7,588 nt of DNA from Flammeovirgaceae bacterium. GTDB taxonomy: Bacteria; Bacteroidota; Bacteroidia; Cytophagales; Cyclobacteriaceae. Shown one piece after another: positions 6,160 through 7,588 of this stretch (positions are counted from its first letter, which is position 1; the number at the start of each line of letters is the position of its first letter). Made by a program: the position numbers and the translations under genes. The notes below the pieces were generated by a model. It saw nothing but the letters and a program-made list of their open reading frames with translations, had not been told where the DNA came from and did not search any database. The stretch is taken from positions 1-7,588 of the forward strand of contig QIEB01000038.1 of NCBI GenBank assembly GCA_003229495.1. The letters run 5' to 3'.

Positions 6160-7440
6160 TTAAACTGACTGCAAATTGCGCTTTATGGACATTCTAACTA
6201 CATCAATTCGGGTCTCCTGTATAGAGGTAATGGTAAAGTTAAAGGGAGGAATTTCAATGATCTGGTTTAAGTCTGGTATGTCTTCATTTACCGATAGGAT
6301 ATAGCCTCCAAGTGTATCATAGTCCCCTTCTGGTATATTCCAGAGGTATTTTTCATTTAAATAATCAATCTCATGCCGTGCGCTTAGCAAATAGGTGTTG
6401 TCAGACAACTTTTGTTCCACCAGGTCCTCGTCGTCATGTTCGTCCTGAATCTCTCCAAAGATTTCCTCAATAATGTCTTCAATGCTAACAATTCCCGAAG
6501 TTCCGCCAAATTCATCCACCACCAAGGCCAGGCTTTTACGGTCATTTATGAATTGTATCATTAGTTCATTGGCCAACAGCGTCTCTGGTACAATTATTAT
6601 TGGGGTTAATATATCTGATATAGACCGGGGCTTCCTAAATAGTTCCTGAGAACTACAATAGCCAATAATATCGTCAATGGTTGCTTTATAGATAAGTATC
6701 TTAGAATGGCCACTATCTATAAAGGCCTTCTTTAACTCCTTTATTCCGTCTTCGATGTCCACTGCAACGATTTCAGTTCGTGGGATCATACACTCCCTCA
6801 CTTTTACAGCTTTAAATTCCAGGGCATTACTAAATATTTTAGTGTCTACCTCTACCTGGACGTCGGCAGCATTCTCCTGCAGTCTGTGCAGATAGTTATT
6901 TAGGTCTGTTAATCCAAATACAGGCTTGTCCTCAGAATACTCCAATCTCAACACTTTAACTATCATAAATTTCGATAGGATCATCACCACAAATACTACC
7001 GGCTGCATTAGCCAATAGATCAATTGCATAGGCAAGGCGAATATTTTCAACATTCTATGTGGATTCAGAAGAAAAAGGCTTTTGGGGGTAAATTCTGCAG
7101 TAACAAGGACCACCAGGGTAGCGCCCAGGGTTTGAGCAAGCAGAATAAAACCATTGTTATTAAAAGCCTCTGGCAATGTACTGTGTAACATGGGTTCCAA
7201 GATGCCCGCCATGAAAATACCATATATGACCAGTGCCACGGTATTACCGACTAAAGTGGTGGCAATAAAACGATTGGGCTTTTTGGAAAATCTGGAGAGA
7301 ATTTTTCCAGTAAGTGTACCTTGATGGCCTAGTAATTCGATGTGCAATTTGTCGGAAGAAACGAATGCGATCTCTACCCCTGAGAAAATGGCTGAAAACA
7401 GCAATGACACCAACACAATGGAAATATTGTTAAAGTCCAT
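6160..7440 (-). CDS. CNNM/CBS/CorC-domain membrane protein (hemolysin family)
   Basis: This 426-residue inner-membrane protein belongs to the HlyC/CorC (CNNM, DUF21) family, linked to Mg2+/Co2+ transport or efflux and ion homeostasis. The order is a CNNM transmembrane domain at about 4-190 (helices near 6-28, 58-82, 99-117 and 137-160; early motif FSGVEIAFVSSDKL), a CBS pair at about 205-325 (VRECMIPRTEIVAVDI, then LALVVDEFGGTSGIVSIEDIIEEIFGEI), an acidic linker and a CorC/HlyC FAD-like domain at about 345-420 (YDTLGGYILS). The ATG at 7438-7440 is preferred over the TTG just before it (7441-7443). The family includes GldE, a gliding-motility protein, but the N-terminus looks more like the general hemolysin-type paralogue. 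A gap of 67 nt separates it from the upstream partial gene and shows no clear promoter. Confidence 0.88.
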   Translation of the reverse strand: MDFNNISIVLVSLLFSAIFSGVEIAFVSSDKLHIELLGHQGTLTGKILSRFSKKPNRFIATTLVGNTVALVIYGIFMAGILEPMLHSTLPEAFNNNGFILLAQTLGATLVVLVTAEFTPKSLFLLNPHRMLKIFALPMQLIYWLMQPVVFVVMILSKFMIVKVLRLEYSEDKPVFGLTDLNNYLHRLQENAADVQVEVDTKIFSNALEFKAVKVRECMIPRTEIVAVDIEDGIKELKKAFIDSGHSKILIYKATIDDIIGYCSSQELFRKPRSISDILTPIIIVPETLLANELMIQFINDRKSLALVVDEFGGTSGIVSIEDIIEEIFGEIQDEHDDEDLVEQKLSDNTYLLSARHEIDYLNEKYLWNIPEGDYDTLGGYILSVNEDIPDLNQIIEIPPFNFTITSIQETRIDVVRMSIKRNLQSV

Positions 7441-7507
7441 CAATTTATAGCGTTTGACTTGACATTTGTTGGAAAATAAGAAAAATTCAGGTCATTTAGT
7501 CCATTTA

Positions 7508-7588
7508 TTACTGGTTCTTCTGCTTGCGATAATTGTACCACAATAGCAGTGCCACACTAAACATAAAGATCCAATAACTGTATGCCAA
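7508..7588 (-). CDS. C-terminal end of an unidentified membrane protein (partial)
   Basis: The minus-strand frame is open from the window edge to a TAA at 7508-7510 and encodes LAYSYWIFMFSVALLLWYNY followed by RKQKNQ. This is one hydrophobic helix of about 18 residues followed by a short basic tail, as expected for a last membrane span with a cytoplasmic C-terminus. It has the same direction as the CNNM gene, 67 nt upstream of it, so the two may be cotranscribed. With only 26 codons I do not recognise the family. A chance open frame of this size is possible, but the helix-plus-basic-tail pattern and the position argue for a real gene end. Confidence 0.55.
   Translation of the reverse strand: MAYSYWIFMFSVALLLWYNYRKQKNQ

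Noticed and set aside
7441..7443. TTG as the start codon of the CNNM gene
   Set aside because: It adds one residue directly before an ATG; the ATG at 7438-7440 is the simpler start.
7441..7507. Promoter for the CNNM gene
   Set aside because: TATTTTCC is the nearest match to the -7 box and there is no TTTG upstream at the right distance; cotranscription with the preceding gene is as likely.

Overview
The window reads as a Bacteroidota chromosome segment, probably a Cytophagales-like marine or soil lineage (inference). The evidence is a PpiD-type isomerase about 700 residues long with a Bacteroidota-style N-terminus, a short 77-residue carbinolamine dehydratase, start codons with A-rich upstream sequence and no clear Shine-Dalgarno, and one textbook Bacteroidota promoter (TTTG, 20 nt, TAATTTTG). 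GC content is moderate. Every credible gene lies on the minus strand, so transcription runs from high to low coordinates.

In transcription order the window holds: the last 26 codons of an unidentified membrane protein (7508-7588); a CNNM/CBS/CorC transporter-family membrane protein (6160-7440); a promoter (6113-6144); a SurA/PpiD-type periplasmic peptidyl-prolyl isomerase whose last 87 codons sit in another frame (4242-6089 plus 3989-4252); a DUF493/YbeD-like protein (3701-3967); a pterin-4a-carbinolamine dehydratase (3464-3697); rsmI (2735-3412); lnt (GTG start, 2764-2766); and a SuhB-like inositol monophosphatase (312-1100). From ppiD to suhB the gaps are 51 nt or less and one pair overlaps, so this looks like one operon of housekeeping functions: envelope protein folding, lipoprotein maturation, ribosome methylation and small-molecule phosphatase or pterin chemistry. 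The genes share a transcription unit rather than one obvious pathway.

The 311 bases downstream of suhB are unusual. They contain a degenerate 8-bp-period array (257-299), a G-rich tandem array built from a 15-mer and then an 8-mer containing TTAGGG (93-216), and, directly abutting it, what looks like the end of an IS3-family insertion sequence (1-91) with the first codons of its OrfA.

The most notable observations are the clean frameshift near the 3' end of ppiD, the telomere-like G-rich array next to an IS end, and a perfect hairpin covering the rsmI start codon. I see no evidence for a defence system, CRISPR array, RNA gene or other new multi-gene system here.
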